From an uncultured Pelagibacteraceae bacterium (GTDB lineage: Bacteria; Pseudomonadota; Alphaproteobacteria; Pelagibacterales; Pelagibacteraceae), in assembly GCA_902554785.1 (NCBI GenBank), contig CACDQG010000002.1, positions 1-64,000 on the forward strand: 64,000 nucleotides of DNA. Direction: 5' to 3'. How positions within the stretch are numbered: the stretch's first letter is position 1; each line of letters begins with the position of its first letter. A program made the position numbers and the translations under genes. Below are positions 9,549-19,590 of this stretch, piece after piece. The notes beneath the pieces are model-generated. The model made no database searches. It worked only from the letters and a program-made list of their open reading frames with translations, and had not been told where the DNA came from.

Positions 9549-10100
9549 ATGGAATTTGTAAAAAGTTTAAAGCAGCTCAAAATTATTAAGTATTTATTTA
9601 TTGCTTTGATAGGGTCAATACTTTTAGCAATATCTTCAAAAATAAAATTACCATTTTACCCTGTGCCAATGACTATGCAAACGTTTGTGGTTTTATTTAT
9701 TGGAATTGCTTTCGGATGGAAGCTAGGATTAGCAACAATCTCTTTATATTTATTTGAAGGTATTTTAGGTTTGCCTGTTTTTTCAGGAACTCCAGAAAAA
9801 GGAGTGGGATTAATTTATTTCACTGGGCCAACTATGGGTTATTTAATTGGTTTTTTAGTTGCAGCGTATTTTGCTGGAAAGTTTAATTATGATAATAATT
9901 TAATTAATAATTTTTTAAAATTGAGCTTTGCGACAAGTTTTATTTATATTTTCGGAATTGCATGGCTAGGATTTTTGATTGGTTGGGATAAACCAATTTT
10001 TAAATTAGGAGCTCAGCCCTTTTTATTAGCTGAATTATTTAAAATTCTTATTGCAACTTTAGCGGTTAAACAAATAAAAAAATTACGAAATATTATCTAA
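9549..10100 (+). CDS. bioY: BioY-family biotin transporter S component
   Basis: A 183-residue, very hydrophobic protein with about six predicted membrane segments. It carries the BioY signature PVPMTMQTFVVL near residue 40, and conserved glycines in GPTMGYLIGF. BioY is the substrate-binding integral membrane component for biotin uptake. It can work alone or with BioMN/EcfAT energising subunits. None of these is encoded here, which suggests a solitary BioY or a shared energising module elsewhere. It probably shares a transcript with the ABC ATPase upstream. It is convergent with regA, with just 2 bp between the stop codons. Confidence 0.9.
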   Translation: MEFVKSLKQLKIIKYLFIALIGSILLAISSKIKLPFYPVPMTMQTFVVLFIGIAFGWKLGLATISLYLFEGILGLPVFSGTPEKGVGLIYFTGPTMGYLIGFLVAAYFAGKFNYDNNLINNFLKLSFATSFIYIFGIAWLGFLIGWDKPIFKLGAQPFLLAELFKILIATLAVKQIKKLRNII

Positions 10101-10102
10101 TA

Positions 10103-10675
10103 TTATCTCGGAGATCTCTTGGAAAGAATTCTTTGCAATGTTCTTCTATGCATTTTAAGCCGTCTTGCTGTTTCTGAAACATTTCTATTGCAAAGTTCAA
10201 AGACCCGGTGAATGTGCTCCCATTTTACTCTATCAGCTGACATTGGATTTTCGGGAGGTTTTGCTTTAGACTCAGGGGAGGCTAATAAAGCAGACTCAAC
10301 GTCATCTGCATCAACAGGTTTAGCAATATAATCAATGGCTCCTACTTTCACAGCTGCTACAGCTGTAGGTAGATTCCCGTATCCCGTTAACATTACGATT
10401 CTGCTATCTTTTTTACTTTTTGATAATTCTTTTACAACATCAAGCCCATTGCCATCGTCAAGTCTTAAATCAATAACAGCAAAAGTGGTTGGTGATGTTT
10501 TGGCGATATTTAATCCTTCTGCCACCGTTTTGGCCTCTTTTACTTGAAATCCCTTCTTTTCCATTGCTCTGGCCAACCTCCCTCTCAAAGGATCGTCATC
10601 GTCAAGTATAAGGAGTGATTTATCAGCAAAGTCTGCTAATTTTAGCTGCTCAGGGACGTTTTTAAGTGATCTCAT
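10103..10675 (-). CDS. regA: redox response regulator RegA (PrrA/ActR)
   Basis: A 190-residue response regulator. The N-terminal receiver has the acidic DDDD pocket, phosphorylated Asp in VIDLRLDDGNGLD, and TGYG...KP. A linker with ENPMSADRVKWEHI follows, then a Fis-type helix-turn-helix (NVSETARRLKMHRRTLQRIL) ending in SKRSPR. This is essentially the RegA/PrrA/ActR consensus, which controls respiration, carbon and redox genes in alphaproteobacteria. The reading frame stays open to 10828, but the extra 51 residues have no family counterpart and cross a strong palindrome. The ATG at 10673-10675 (MRSLKNV...) is therefore chosen as the start. Its sensor kinase RegB lies 4.3 kb away on the same strand, beyond the polyamine operon, rather than adjacent. 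Confidence 0.93.
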   Translation of the reverse strand: MRSLKNVPEQLKLADFADKSLLILDDDDPLRGRLARAMEKKGFQVKEAKTVAEGLNIAKTSPTTFAVIDLRLDDGNGLDVVKELSKSKKDSRIVMLTGYGNLPTAVAAVKVGAIDYIAKPVDADDVESALLASPESKAKPPENPMSADRVKWEHIHRVFELCNRNVSETARRLKMHRRTLQRILSKRSPR

Positions 10676-10693
10676 GTGTCCTGATATAGGTAC

Positions 10694-10712
10694 TGTTGAC
10701 AAAATTTCAACA
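10694..10712. promoter_or_regulatory. 19-bp palindrome upstream of regA (operator candidate)
   Basis: TGTTGACAAAATTTCAACA has perfect 6-bp outer arms (TGTTGA/TCAACA) and a near-symmetric AT core. It lies 19 bp before the chosen regA start. It also contains a consensus-like TTGACA (10696-10701) on the plus strand, towards the polyamine operon. The size and symmetry fit a dimeric regulator site. It does not look like the GC-rich RegA consensus, so autoregulation is not assumed. The binding protein is unknown. Confidence 0.4.
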
Positions 10713-10722
10713 CGACAAAAAT

Positions 10723-10754
10723 GTCTTTTTTTCTTTACATAAAGTAAAAAAGAC
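10723..10754. repeat. 32-bp near-perfect inverted repeat between regA and the polyamine operon
   Basis: Two 15-nt arms (10723-10737 and 10740-10754; GTC-T-rich and A-rich-GAC) are complementary except at one position, with a 2-nt centre. In RNA from either strand it would form a long AU-rich hairpin. An 8-codon open frame with ATG (10721-10747; MSFFLYIK) lies exactly on it on the plus strand, which may be chance. The right arm overlaps the next hairpin (10753-10784) by 2 nt, so the two structures compete. Confidence 0.6.
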
Positions 10755-10784
10755 CTTAAACGCGAAATAAATAAGGTTTTTTTT
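10753..10784. terminator. weak bidirectional terminator-like hairpin in the regA/polyamine leader
   Basis: ACCTTA (10753-10758) pairs with TAAGGT (10772-10777) across a 13-nt loop. On the plus strand seven T follow (10778-10784). On the minus strand CTTTTTT follows. Both directions therefore have a stem plus U-tract. The stem is short, with only two G-C pairs, so termination strength is doubtful. Its position in front of both the decarboxylase operon and regA makes it a possible attenuator for either. Confidence 0.35.
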
Positions 10785-10814
10785 ATTAAATTTTTTAAAA
10801 AATCTTTGTGTAAA
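10785..10814 (-). promoter_or_regulatory. candidate sigma70-type promoter for regA
   Basis: On the minus strand TTTACA (10809-10814) and TTTAAT (10785-10790) are separated by 18 bp, each one mismatch from the -35 and -10 consensus. Transcription from here would give regA a leader of about 100 nt that carries both hairpins (10723-10784). In such AT-rich DNA chance matches are common, hence the low confidence. Confidence 0.35.
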
Positions 10815-10833
10815 TTAACGAGGAACACATGAA

Positions 10834-12015
10834 ATGGGAAAATTTAAAACAGTTAACGAATTAGTTAACTCATTACAACCTGATTACCCCGTATATTGTA
10901 TACGGCTTAACGAGATTAAAAAATCTGTAAAATTTTTTAAAGATAATTTTCCAGGCAAGATACTCTACGCTGTTAAAACAAATCCTAATGAAAAAATTAT
11001 TAAACAGATTATTGCTAACGGTGTAAATGAGTTTGATGTTGCTTCTCTAAATGAAATTAAGCTTCTTAATAAAATTAAGTCAGATGCGAAGTTACATTTT
11101 ATGCATACTATTAAAAGTAAAGAAAGTATATCATCAGCTTACTTTGATTATGGTGTTAAAAGTTTTTCTCTCGATAGTAAAGATGAGTTGAGGAAAATTC
11201 TAGACGCTACTAATCAGGCAAGAGATTTAGAATTATTTGTCAGAATAGCAATTTCTAATGAACATGCTGAAATAGATCTATCAAGAAAATTTGGTGCGCT
11301 TCCATCTGAAGCTTTAGGATTGGTAAGATTATGTAAAGAACACTCAAAAAAACTTGGAATAAGTTTTCATGTTGGCTCTCAATGTATGCATAAAATCTCT
11401 TACTCAAAAGGAATTCGTGAAATTGGAAATATAATTAAAAAAACAAAAATAGTACCAAATACAATTAATGTTGGTGGAGGATTTCCATCTATATATCCAG
11501 ATCTCAGTCCTGAACCATTAATTAACTATATGGCAGAAATAAAAAAAGAGCTTAATAATTTAAAATTAAATAAATTACCTGAAATCATATGTGAACCAGG
11601 AAGAGCTCTAGTAGCAGAAAGTGGATCTACAATTGTTAAGATTATTTTAAGAAAAAAAAATAACCTTTACATCAATGACGGAACATATGGATCTTTATTT
11701 GACGCTGGAGCACCAAATTTTATTTTACCATCAAAGATGATTACAGGCGGAAGGGTTCAGTCTAAAAAACTCACTGCTTTTAGTTTTTTTGGACCTACTT
11801 GTGATGGGTTAGATTATATGAAAGGACCTTTTTTGTTGCCAAATAATATTAAAGAAGGTGACTATATAGAGTTAGGTCAGCTAGGGGCTTACAGTCTTAC
11901 TTTCAGAACAAATTTCAACGGTTTTTATTCAAATGAAATTCACGAATTAAGTGACAAACCAATTATATCTATGTACGATAATACAAATGATAAGGTTGGT
12001 TCTTTAGTAGCTTAA
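10834..12015 (+). CDS. PLP-dependent ornithine/arginine-type decarboxylase (alanine racemase fold)
   Basis: A 393-residue group IV decarboxylase. PLP lysine K48 lies in YAVKTN. The glycine-rich phosphate loop GGGFP is at 214-218 and EPGR at 254-257. The active-site Cys C323 is in GPTCDGLD, as in eukaryote-type ornithine decarboxylase. It is the first gene of a tight operon (next start overlaps by one base). The start is preceded by GAGGA at about 9 nt. By motif ornithine is the expected substrate, giving putrescine. However, aguA and aguB downstream process agmatine, for which arginine decarboxylation is required. Relatives of this fold include arginine, lysine and bifunctional decarboxylases, so specificity is left open and no gene symbol is given. 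Confidence 0.85.
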   Translation: MGKFKTVNELVNSLQPDYPVYCIRLNEIKKSVKFFKDNFPGKILYAVKTNPNEKIIKQIIANGVNEFDVASLNEIKLLNKIKSDAKLHFMHTIKSKESISSAYFDYGVKSFSLDSKDELRKILDATNQARDLELFVRIAISNEHAEIDLSRKFGALPSEALGLVRLCKEHSKKLGISFHVGSQCMHKISYSKGIREIGNIIKKTKIVPNTINVGGGFPSIYPDLSPEPLINYMAEIKKELNNLKLNKLPEIICEPGRALVAESGSTIVKIILRKKNNLYINDGTYGSLFDAGAPNFILPSKMITGGRVQSKKLTAFSFFGPTCDGLDYMKGPFLLPNNIKEGDYIELGQLGAYSLTFRTNFNGFYSNEIHELSDKPIISMYDNTNDKVGSLVA

Positions 12016-13061
12016 TGAATAAAAAAAATAGTTCGAATATCGGACACAATAAAAAATCTCTACTTAATACCCCAGTTGAACACATCGATATCAAGTCTTT
12101 TGATGCTCGTAAGATTGTTGATGGTATGAGTAAAATGTCTTTCACTTCAAGAGATACAGCCAGAGCAGCAGCTATTTATAATGAAATGCTTTCAGATAAA
12201 GATTGTTCAATTTTTTTAACCTTAGCAGGTTCAACTTCGGCAGGCGGATGCATGGATCTATACACTGATTTAGTAAAACACAACATGGTTGATGCTATTG
12301 TGGCTACAGGGGCCTCGATTATAGATATGGATTTTTTTGAAGCTCTGGGCTTCAAACATTATCAAGGATCTCAGTTTCAAGATGATACTGAGTTAAGAAA
12401 CAACTATATTGATAGGATTTATGATACTTATATTGATGAAGAGGAGCTACAAGCATGTGACAAAACTATATGTGATATTGCTAATTCTCTTAAACCGAAA
12501 GCATATACCTCAAGAGAATTTATTAAAGAACTTGGAAAATACTTAAAAACAAATTCTAAGAAAAAAAACTCTCTAATAGAGTCTGCTTATGATAATAATG
12601 TTCCTATATTTTGTCCAGCTTTCACAGATAGTTCGGCTGGATTTGGACTTGTAATGCATCAAGAACAAAATCCTAAAAATCACATCACTATAGACTCTAT
12701 AAGAGAATTTAGAGAAATAACTGAAATTAAACTCAGGTCTAAACAATCAGGATTATTAATGATTGGAGGTGGGGTGCCCAAAAATTTTATTCAGGATACA
12801 GTGGTTTGTGCCGAGTTGTTGGGTAAAAAAGTAGATATGCATAAATATGCTATTCAAATAACTGTTGCAGATACGAGAGATGGAGCTTGTAGTAGCTCTA
12901 CTTTAAAAGAAGCTAGCTCATGGGGTAAAGTGAATTTGACGAAGGAGCAAATGGTATTTGCTGAAGCGACAAGCGTGTTACCCTTAATTGCAAGCGATGC
13001 CTTTCATCGTAAACATTGGCAAGCAAGGCAAAAAAGGAATTTTCAAAATTTATTCAATTAA
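12015..13061 (+). CDS. deoxyhypusine synthase-like protein (probable polyamine aminobutyltransferase)
   Basis: A 348-residue member of the deoxyhypusine synthase family. The NAD-binding region includes TLAGSTSAGG (about 69-78) and VATGASIIDMD (about 96-106). The catalytic lysine that forms the enzyme-imine intermediate is present as K305 in SSWGK, and late DTRDGACSSS fits the spermidine/NAD pocket. Bacteria lack eIF5A, so the protein should transfer the aminobutyl group to another acceptor. Homospermidine synthesis from putrescine is the usual proposal for such homologues. It sits between the decarboxylase (one-base overlap) and aguB (6 bp gap), so it is a step in the same polyamine pathway. 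The exact product is inferred. Confidence 0.85.
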   Translation: MNKKNSSNIGHNKKSLLNTPVEHIDIKSFDARKIVDGMSKMSFTSRDTARAAAIYNEMLSDKDCSIFLTLAGSTSAGGCMDLYTDLVKHNMVDAIVATGASIIDMDFFEALGFKHYQGSQFQDDTELRNNYIDRIYDTYIDEEELQACDKTICDIANSLKPKAYTSREFIKELGKYLKTNSKKKNSLIESAYDNNVPIFCPAFTDSSAGFGLVMHQEQNPKNHITIDSIREFREITEIKLRSKQSGLLMIGGGVPKNFIQDTVVCAELLGKKVDMHKYAIQITVADTRDGACSSSTLKEASSWGKVNLTKEQMVFAEATSVLPLIASDAFHRKHWQARQKRNFQNLFN

Positions 13062-13067
13062 AAAATA

Positions 13068-13943
13068 ATGAGTAAAACAAAGATAGCATTAGTACAGATG
13101 AAAATGTCGTCTGACCCAAAAAAAAATATTCAAAATGCTATTGAGAAAATTAATACTGCAGCAAAAAAAGGTGCTAAAGTAATTTGCTTACCAGAGTTAT
13201 TTTTAACAAGATATTTTTGCCAGGTTGAAAGTCATAAAAACTTTGATTTCGCTGAGAAAATACCAGGACCCAGCAGTAACTTATTTTCTGCGCTTGCAAA
13301 AGAGCTAAAAATTATTTTAATAATTTCTTTATTTGAGAAGAAAACTTCTGGACTTTATCACAATAGTAGCATTGTAATAAACGAAAAAGGTAAACTTTTA
13401 GGAAAATATAGAAAGATGCACATTCCTGATGATCCACAATTTTATGAGAAGTTTTATTTTGCTCCTGGAGATTTAGGTTTCAAATCTTTTAAAACCTTAC
13501 AAGGAAATTTAGGAACTTTAATTTGCTGGGATCAGTGGTTTCCTGAGGCAGCAAGATTAACAGCGCTTAAAGGAGCAGAAATTATCTTTTATCCAACTGC
13601 TATTGGATGGCATCCAAAAGAAAAAAGGAAATTTGGAAAGTCACAACTCGATTCCTGGCTTTCAATTCAGAGGTCTCACGCTATTGCTAATGGTATTTAT
13701 GTTGCTGCAATTAATAGAGTTGGAATTGAAAAACAAGGTAATAAAAAAATAGAATTCTGGGGAAACAGTGTAATATTTGATCCAAGTGGTAAAGTTGTTA
13801 AAAAAGCAAATTTAAAAGAAAACATTTTAATTTGTGAAATTGATTTCAAAAAAGTAGAAAACTCTAGACAACATTGGCCTTTTTTCAGAGATAGAAGAAT
13901 AGACTATTACAAAGGACTACTTAAAAATCCAAGAGATGCCTAG
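13068..13943 (+). CDS. aguB: N-carbamoylputrescine amidohydrolase
   Basis: A 291-residue carbon-nitrogen hydrolase (nitrilase superfamily). The catalytic triad is visible: Glu in LPELF, Lys in KYRKMHIPDD, and Cys in LICWDQWFPEAAR. The family-specific HIPDDPQFYEKFYF segment and the C-terminal DRRIDYY match AguB. It converts N-carbamoylputrescine to putrescine, CO2 and ammonia. It is third in the operon, overlapping aguA by 8 bp. Length is typical. An alternative of general amidase is unlikely given the adjacent agmatine deiminase. Confidence 0.93.
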   Translation: MSKTKIALVQMKMSSDPKKNIQNAIEKINTAAKKGAKVICLPELFLTRYFCQVESHKNFDFAEKIPGPSSNLFSALAKELKIILIISLFEKKTSGLYHNSSIVINEKGKLLGKYRKMHIPDDPQFYEKFYFAPGDLGFKSFKTLQGNLGTLICWDQWFPEAARLTALKGAEIIFYPTAIGWHPKEKRKFGKSQLDSWLSIQRSHAIANGIYVAAINRVGIEKQGNKKIEFWGNSVIFDPSGKVVKKANLKENILICEIDFKKVENSRQHWPFFRDRRIDYYKGLLKNPRDA

Positions 13944-14982
13944 AATAAAAAAATCTCTTTTCAGGATGCCAGCTGAATGGGAAAGGCAACAGTCAACATT
14001 AATAGGATGGCCTTATAACAAAAATGATTGGCCGGGTAAGTTTAAGAATATTCCTAAGTTATTTGCTAAAATAATTTCTAAAATTGCAATTTCTCAGAGG
14101 GTAAATCTTGTGATAAAAAATCAAAAATCTATAAACACAATTAAAAAATTGCTCAATAAAAATAATGCAAAATTACAAAACATTAAATTTGTAATTTGTA
14201 AAACAGATAGAGTGTGGATGAGGGATACAGGGCCAATATTTGTCAAAGATGAAAAAAATCAAAATATATTATTAAATTGGAAGTTTAATGGTTGGGCTAA
14301 ATATAAAAATTATAGAGCAGATAATAAAGTTAATTTGAGAATAAAAAATCATTACAAGGGAAAAGTCATCAGCCCTAAGTTTAATAAAAAACCAATAGTT
14401 CTTGAAGGGGGAGCGATCGATGTTAATGGAAAAGGTTTGTTACTCACTACAAAAGAATGTTTATTAAGTAAAATTCAACAAAGAAATTCTTTCTTAAAAA
14501 TAAAAAATTATAATTTAATCTTCAAAAAATTTTTTGGAGCAAAAAAAGTTATTTGGCTAAATAAAGGAATCGTGGGAGATGATACTCATGGTCACGTTGA
14601 TGATATTGCTAGATTTGTAAAATCTAATAAAGTTTTTCTTGCTTACGAAAATAATAAAAAAGATGAAAATTATAAAAATCTCGATGAAAACTTTAAAATT
14701 TTAAAAAAAATCAAAATTGACTCCTCACAAATAAAAATTAAAAAAATTCCTATGCCTAGACCTATTTTTATAGATAAAGTCAGAGTTCCAGCATCATATC
14801 TAAACTTTTACATCTTTAATAAATTTGTTTTATTACCTACTTTCAATGATCCTAAAGATAAAATTGTAATCAAAATTTTTAAAAAGGAATTTAATAATAG
14901 AAAAATTATTCCAGTAGATTGTTCTGAATTAATCTGGGGTTTCGGAGCTATTCATTGTTTGACGCAACAAGAACCAAAATAA
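13936..14982 (+). CDS. aguA: agmatine deiminase
   Basis: A 348-residue guanidine-modifying enzyme of the porphyromonas-type peptidyl-arginine deiminase fold. It shows MPAEWERQQSTLIGWP at the N-terminus, WMRDTGP, LEGGAI, and GDDTHGHVDDIARF. The catalytic Cys is C341 in AIHCLTQQ near the C-terminus. The usual GGGNIHC is changed to GFGAIHC, keeping His and Cys. It turns agmatine into N-carbamoylputrescine for AguB. It is the last gene of the operon and converges on regB with 8 bp between stops. The protein is rich in Lys/Asn/Ile like its neighbours, with no sign of recent transfer. Confidence 0.92.
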   Translation: MPRIKKSLFRMPAEWERQQSTLIGWPYNKNDWPGKFKNIPKLFAKIISKIAISQRVNLVIKNQKSINTIKKLLNKNNAKLQNIKFVICKTDRVWMRDTGPIFVKDEKNQNILLNWKFNGWAKYKNYRADNKVNLRIKNHYKGKVISPKFNKKPIVLEGGAIDVNGKGLLLTTKECLLSKIQQRNSFLKIKNYNLIFKKFFGAKKVIWLNKGIVGDDTHGHVDDIARFVKSNKVFLAYENNKKDENYKNLDENFKILKKIKIDSSQIKIKKIPMPRPIFIDKVRVPASYLNFYIFNKFVLLPTFNDPKDKIVIKIFKKEFNNRKIIPVDCSELIWGFGAIHCLTQQEPK

Positions 14983-14990
14983 CTTAACCC

Positions 14991-16274
14991 TTAAAGTAAA
15001 ATATTTTTAGGAGACCAGCTAATAACAACTGAAGCACCACCCAAATTTTTATCATCTTTAAATAATAATTTTGCGTTTTGCCTCTCTAATAAAGTTTTAC
15101 CTAAGAAAGTCCCAAGACCCAAACCTGAGTTAGAATTTAATTCAAATGATTTAGATTTTATATATGGTTCTCCTAATTTCTCAATTATGTCTTTGGGAAA
15201 TCCAGGCCCATCATCATTTACTGTGATTTTTATTTCTTTATCATTACTAATAAGAAAAATATTTACTCTACTTTTTGAAAATTTAATTGCATTTCCTATA
15301 AAGTTTCTCAAGCCATAGATCATTTCTGCAGATCTTTGAATGTTAATTTTATTTTTGTCATTGTCAGAAACTAAAGTAATTTCTTTGGAAGAAGTTTCCT
15401 TAAAAGAATTTATGATTTCCTCAAGTAAATCTTCTAATTTTGTTGAGCTAAAAAATTTATCCTCTTCTATTTGTTTTTTTGAAATTCTTTTAAGAATTTC
15501 ACTACATCTTTTAGATTGGCTAATTAATAGATCAATATCTTTTGATAGTTCATTGTTGTCTCCAATTTCTTTTTTCAATTCCTTAGCAACTACACTTATT
15601 GTAGCTAATGGTGTTCCTAGAGAATGTGCTGCTGCTGCTGCTTGTCCTCCTAAAGACTCTAATTCATACTCCTTATAAATTACCTCTTGAAGTTTTTTAA
15701 AAGCTTCCTCTGTTTTCTTCTTTTCACCTGAAAAACGAATGCCAAAATAACTTAAAAATATTAAACCAATCAATATGGAAATTATAATTCCAATTTTATA
15801 AAAATTTGGAAAATGTAATAAATTCATATCCTCTCCTGGCAAAGGTAAGTGAAAAAATGATATGGTTAATAAAAGTAATGATGTTATTAAACCTAAAATA
15901 ATTGTTGTGCCCATACTTAGAAATGTTGAGGAAACAATAGCTGGGATTACTAATAGAAAACAAAAAGGATTGAAAATTCCTCCTGTCAAATAAAGTAGAG
16001 CGCTTAATTGCAATAAATCGATAAGTAAGAAGGGAGCTGCATAAAAATCTTTCAGCTGATTTATTTTAATTCCAAATTGGAGATACAAATTTGTAGCTAA
16101 ACCCAGTGAAATAATCAAATAACTCTCTATGATTGGAAATGGTAAATTTAAGTAATAAAAAACTATACTGATTGCTAAAATTTGGCCAATAATAGCTATA
16201 TACCTCAGAATTGTTAGTGTATTTTTATCTAAGCTTAAGTTCTCTTTTGTTCGGAAAAGAGTTGACCAATTCAT
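14991..16274 (-). CDS. regB: redox sensor histidine kinase RegB (PrrB/ActS)
   Basis: A 427-residue membrane kinase with about six N-terminal membrane segments (residues 22-180). The quinone-sensing motif GGIFNPF is at 98-104 (family pattern GGxxNPF). The H-box AAAHSLGTPLATI has H217. The redox-active cysteine is conserved as C257 in SQSKRCSEIL. The HATPase domain has DDGPGFP and SGLGLGTFLGKTLL. All known redox-sensing elements of RegB are present. It phosphorylates RegA, encoded at 10.1 kb. The polyamine operon lies between the two genes. Usually regB and regA are close with senC and hvrA; neither of those is here. Confidence 0.93.
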   Translation of the reverse strand: MNWSTLFRTKENLSLDKNTLTILRYIAIIGQILAISIVFYYLNLPFPIIESYLIISLGLATNLYLQFGIKINQLKDFYAAPFLLIDLLQLSALLYLTGGIFNPFCFLLVIPAIVSSTFLSMGTTIILGLITSLLLLTISFFHLPLPGEDMNLLHFPNFYKIGIIISILIGLIFLSYFGIRFSGEKKKTEEAFKKLQEVIYKEYELESLGGQAAAAAHSLGTPLATISVVAKELKKEIGDNNELSKDIDLLISQSKRCSEILKRISKKQIEEDKFFSSTKLEDLLEEIINSFKETSSKEITLVSDNDKNKINIQRSAEMIYGLRNFIGNAIKFSKSRVNIFLISNDKEIKITVNDDGPGFPKDIIEKLGEPYIKSKSFELNSNSGLGLGTFLGKTLLERQNAKLLFKDDKNLGGASVVISWSPKNILL

Positions 16275-16278
16275 TTAT

Positions 16279-18360
<2,082 letters not shown>

Positions 18361-18473
18361 TTATCATTTTTTTTAAACAATATAAAATCACTCAAATTAA
18401 GTGTGGTCTAGAAATTACTAATATCAACGATAATAGCTCAAAAAATAAAAAATTTTTTAAATTTAATTATAAA

Positions 18474-19589
18474 TCAAATTTTCATTGGCATAATAACGTA
18501 ATAACTGTTCTTGTCCGCAACATCTTCTATTAAAACAGGCGATGTGGAGTCTTTAAGATTGATCTTCAAATTATTATCTTCGACTTCGGAGGCGATATCA
18601 ATTAAATATTTTGAATTAAAGCTTATATTTAAACCATCAGAGTTAAATTCTGCATTAATTTTTTCATTTCCGTCGCCAGAATTTGCGCTATTTACAGAAA
18701 GCTGAACATTATCTTTACTTATTGCTAACTTTACTCCTTCTTTTCTGTCAATTGATACAGTCGCAACACGCTCTATTGAATTTATGAACTCTTTTTTTTG
18801 TACTTTAAGCACTTTTTGATTGTTCATAGGTACGACTTTTTTGTAGTCAGGAAATTTACCATCTATTACTTTTGAAATTAATTTAATTTTTCCTATAGTA
18901 AATTTAATCTTATTTTCACTAATTTGCATATGCAGCTTTTCATTATTCTCAGAAAGTAATGAACATAGCTGATAAACAGTCTTTCTTGGCAGTATTATTG
19001 GATTAAAATCATTCATCTCATGAACTTCTAAACTGCTTGATGACAGTCTATGACTATCTGTAGCGACTCCAGTTAAAAAATTTCTGCCATGAGCCTCGGT
19101 TAAGTGAAGAAATATTCCATTTAAATAATGTCTTGTATCATCATTAGAAATTGAAATTCTTGTTTTGTTTAATAATTTTAAAAATTTGTCACTTTCCAAC
19201 AAAATTTCTTGACTATTAAAATCATCTGAAAAAGTTGGAAAATTATCTGTTGGTAAACATAGCAGATTAAAATCTGCGTTTTCACTTTTCAAACTAAGTT
19301 TATTTTCAGTTTTTAAGTCAAAACTTAAGTCTGAATTAGATGAAATCTTTCTTAAAATATCAAACAAAATTGCTGCAGAAGTTGTAGTACTTCCCTCTGT
19401 TGCTACTTTTACGTCCGAAATCTCGTCGTAAAAAATTATATCTAAATCAGTTGCAATAATTGATAATTTTTTCTCCTTAAGTTGTAAAAGTACATTTGAC
19501 AAAATAGGTAGAGTGTTTTTTTTCTCTACAATTCCCTGAACAAAGTTTAATGATTTTAATAAATTATCTCTTTTAACTGCAAATTGCAT
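18474..19589 (-). CDS. dnaN: DNA polymerase III beta sliding clamp
   Basis: A 371-residue sliding clamp: MQFAVKRDNLLKSLNFVQGIVEKKNTLPILSN-type start (read here as two adjoining segments), three repeated clamp domains of about 120 residues, and a C-terminal YYVIMPMKI, typical of the family's ...YVVMPMR end. It tethers PolIII (and PolI, MutS and others) to DNA. The gene starts one base after the dnaA stop, so dnaA-dnaN is one transcript. Length is normal. Confidence 0.96.
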   Translation of the reverse strand: MQFAVKRDNLLKSLNFVQGIVEKKNTLPILSNVLLQLKEKKLSIIATDLDIIFYDEISDVKVATEGSTTTSAAILFDILRKISSNSDLSFDLKTENKLSLKSENADFNLLCLPTDNFPTFSDDFNSQEILLESDKFLKLLNKTRISISNDDTRHYLNGIFLHLTEAHGRNFLTGVATDSHRLSSSSLEVHEMNDFNPIILPRKTVYQLCSLLSENNEKLHMQISENKIKFTIGKIKLISKVIDGKFPDYKKVVPMNNQKVLKVQKKEFINSIERVATVSIDRKEGVKLAISKDNVQLSVNSANSGDGNEKINAEFNSDGLNISFNSKYLIDIASEVEDNNLKINLKDSTSPVLIEDVADKNSYYVIMPMKI

Positions 19590-19590
19590 T

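Noticed and set aside
10676-10828. N-terminal extension of RegA by 51 codons
   Set aside because: The extra residues have no counterpart in RegA/PrrA/ActR and the DNA consists of palindromes and T-runs; the ATG at 10675 gives a normal 190-residue protein.
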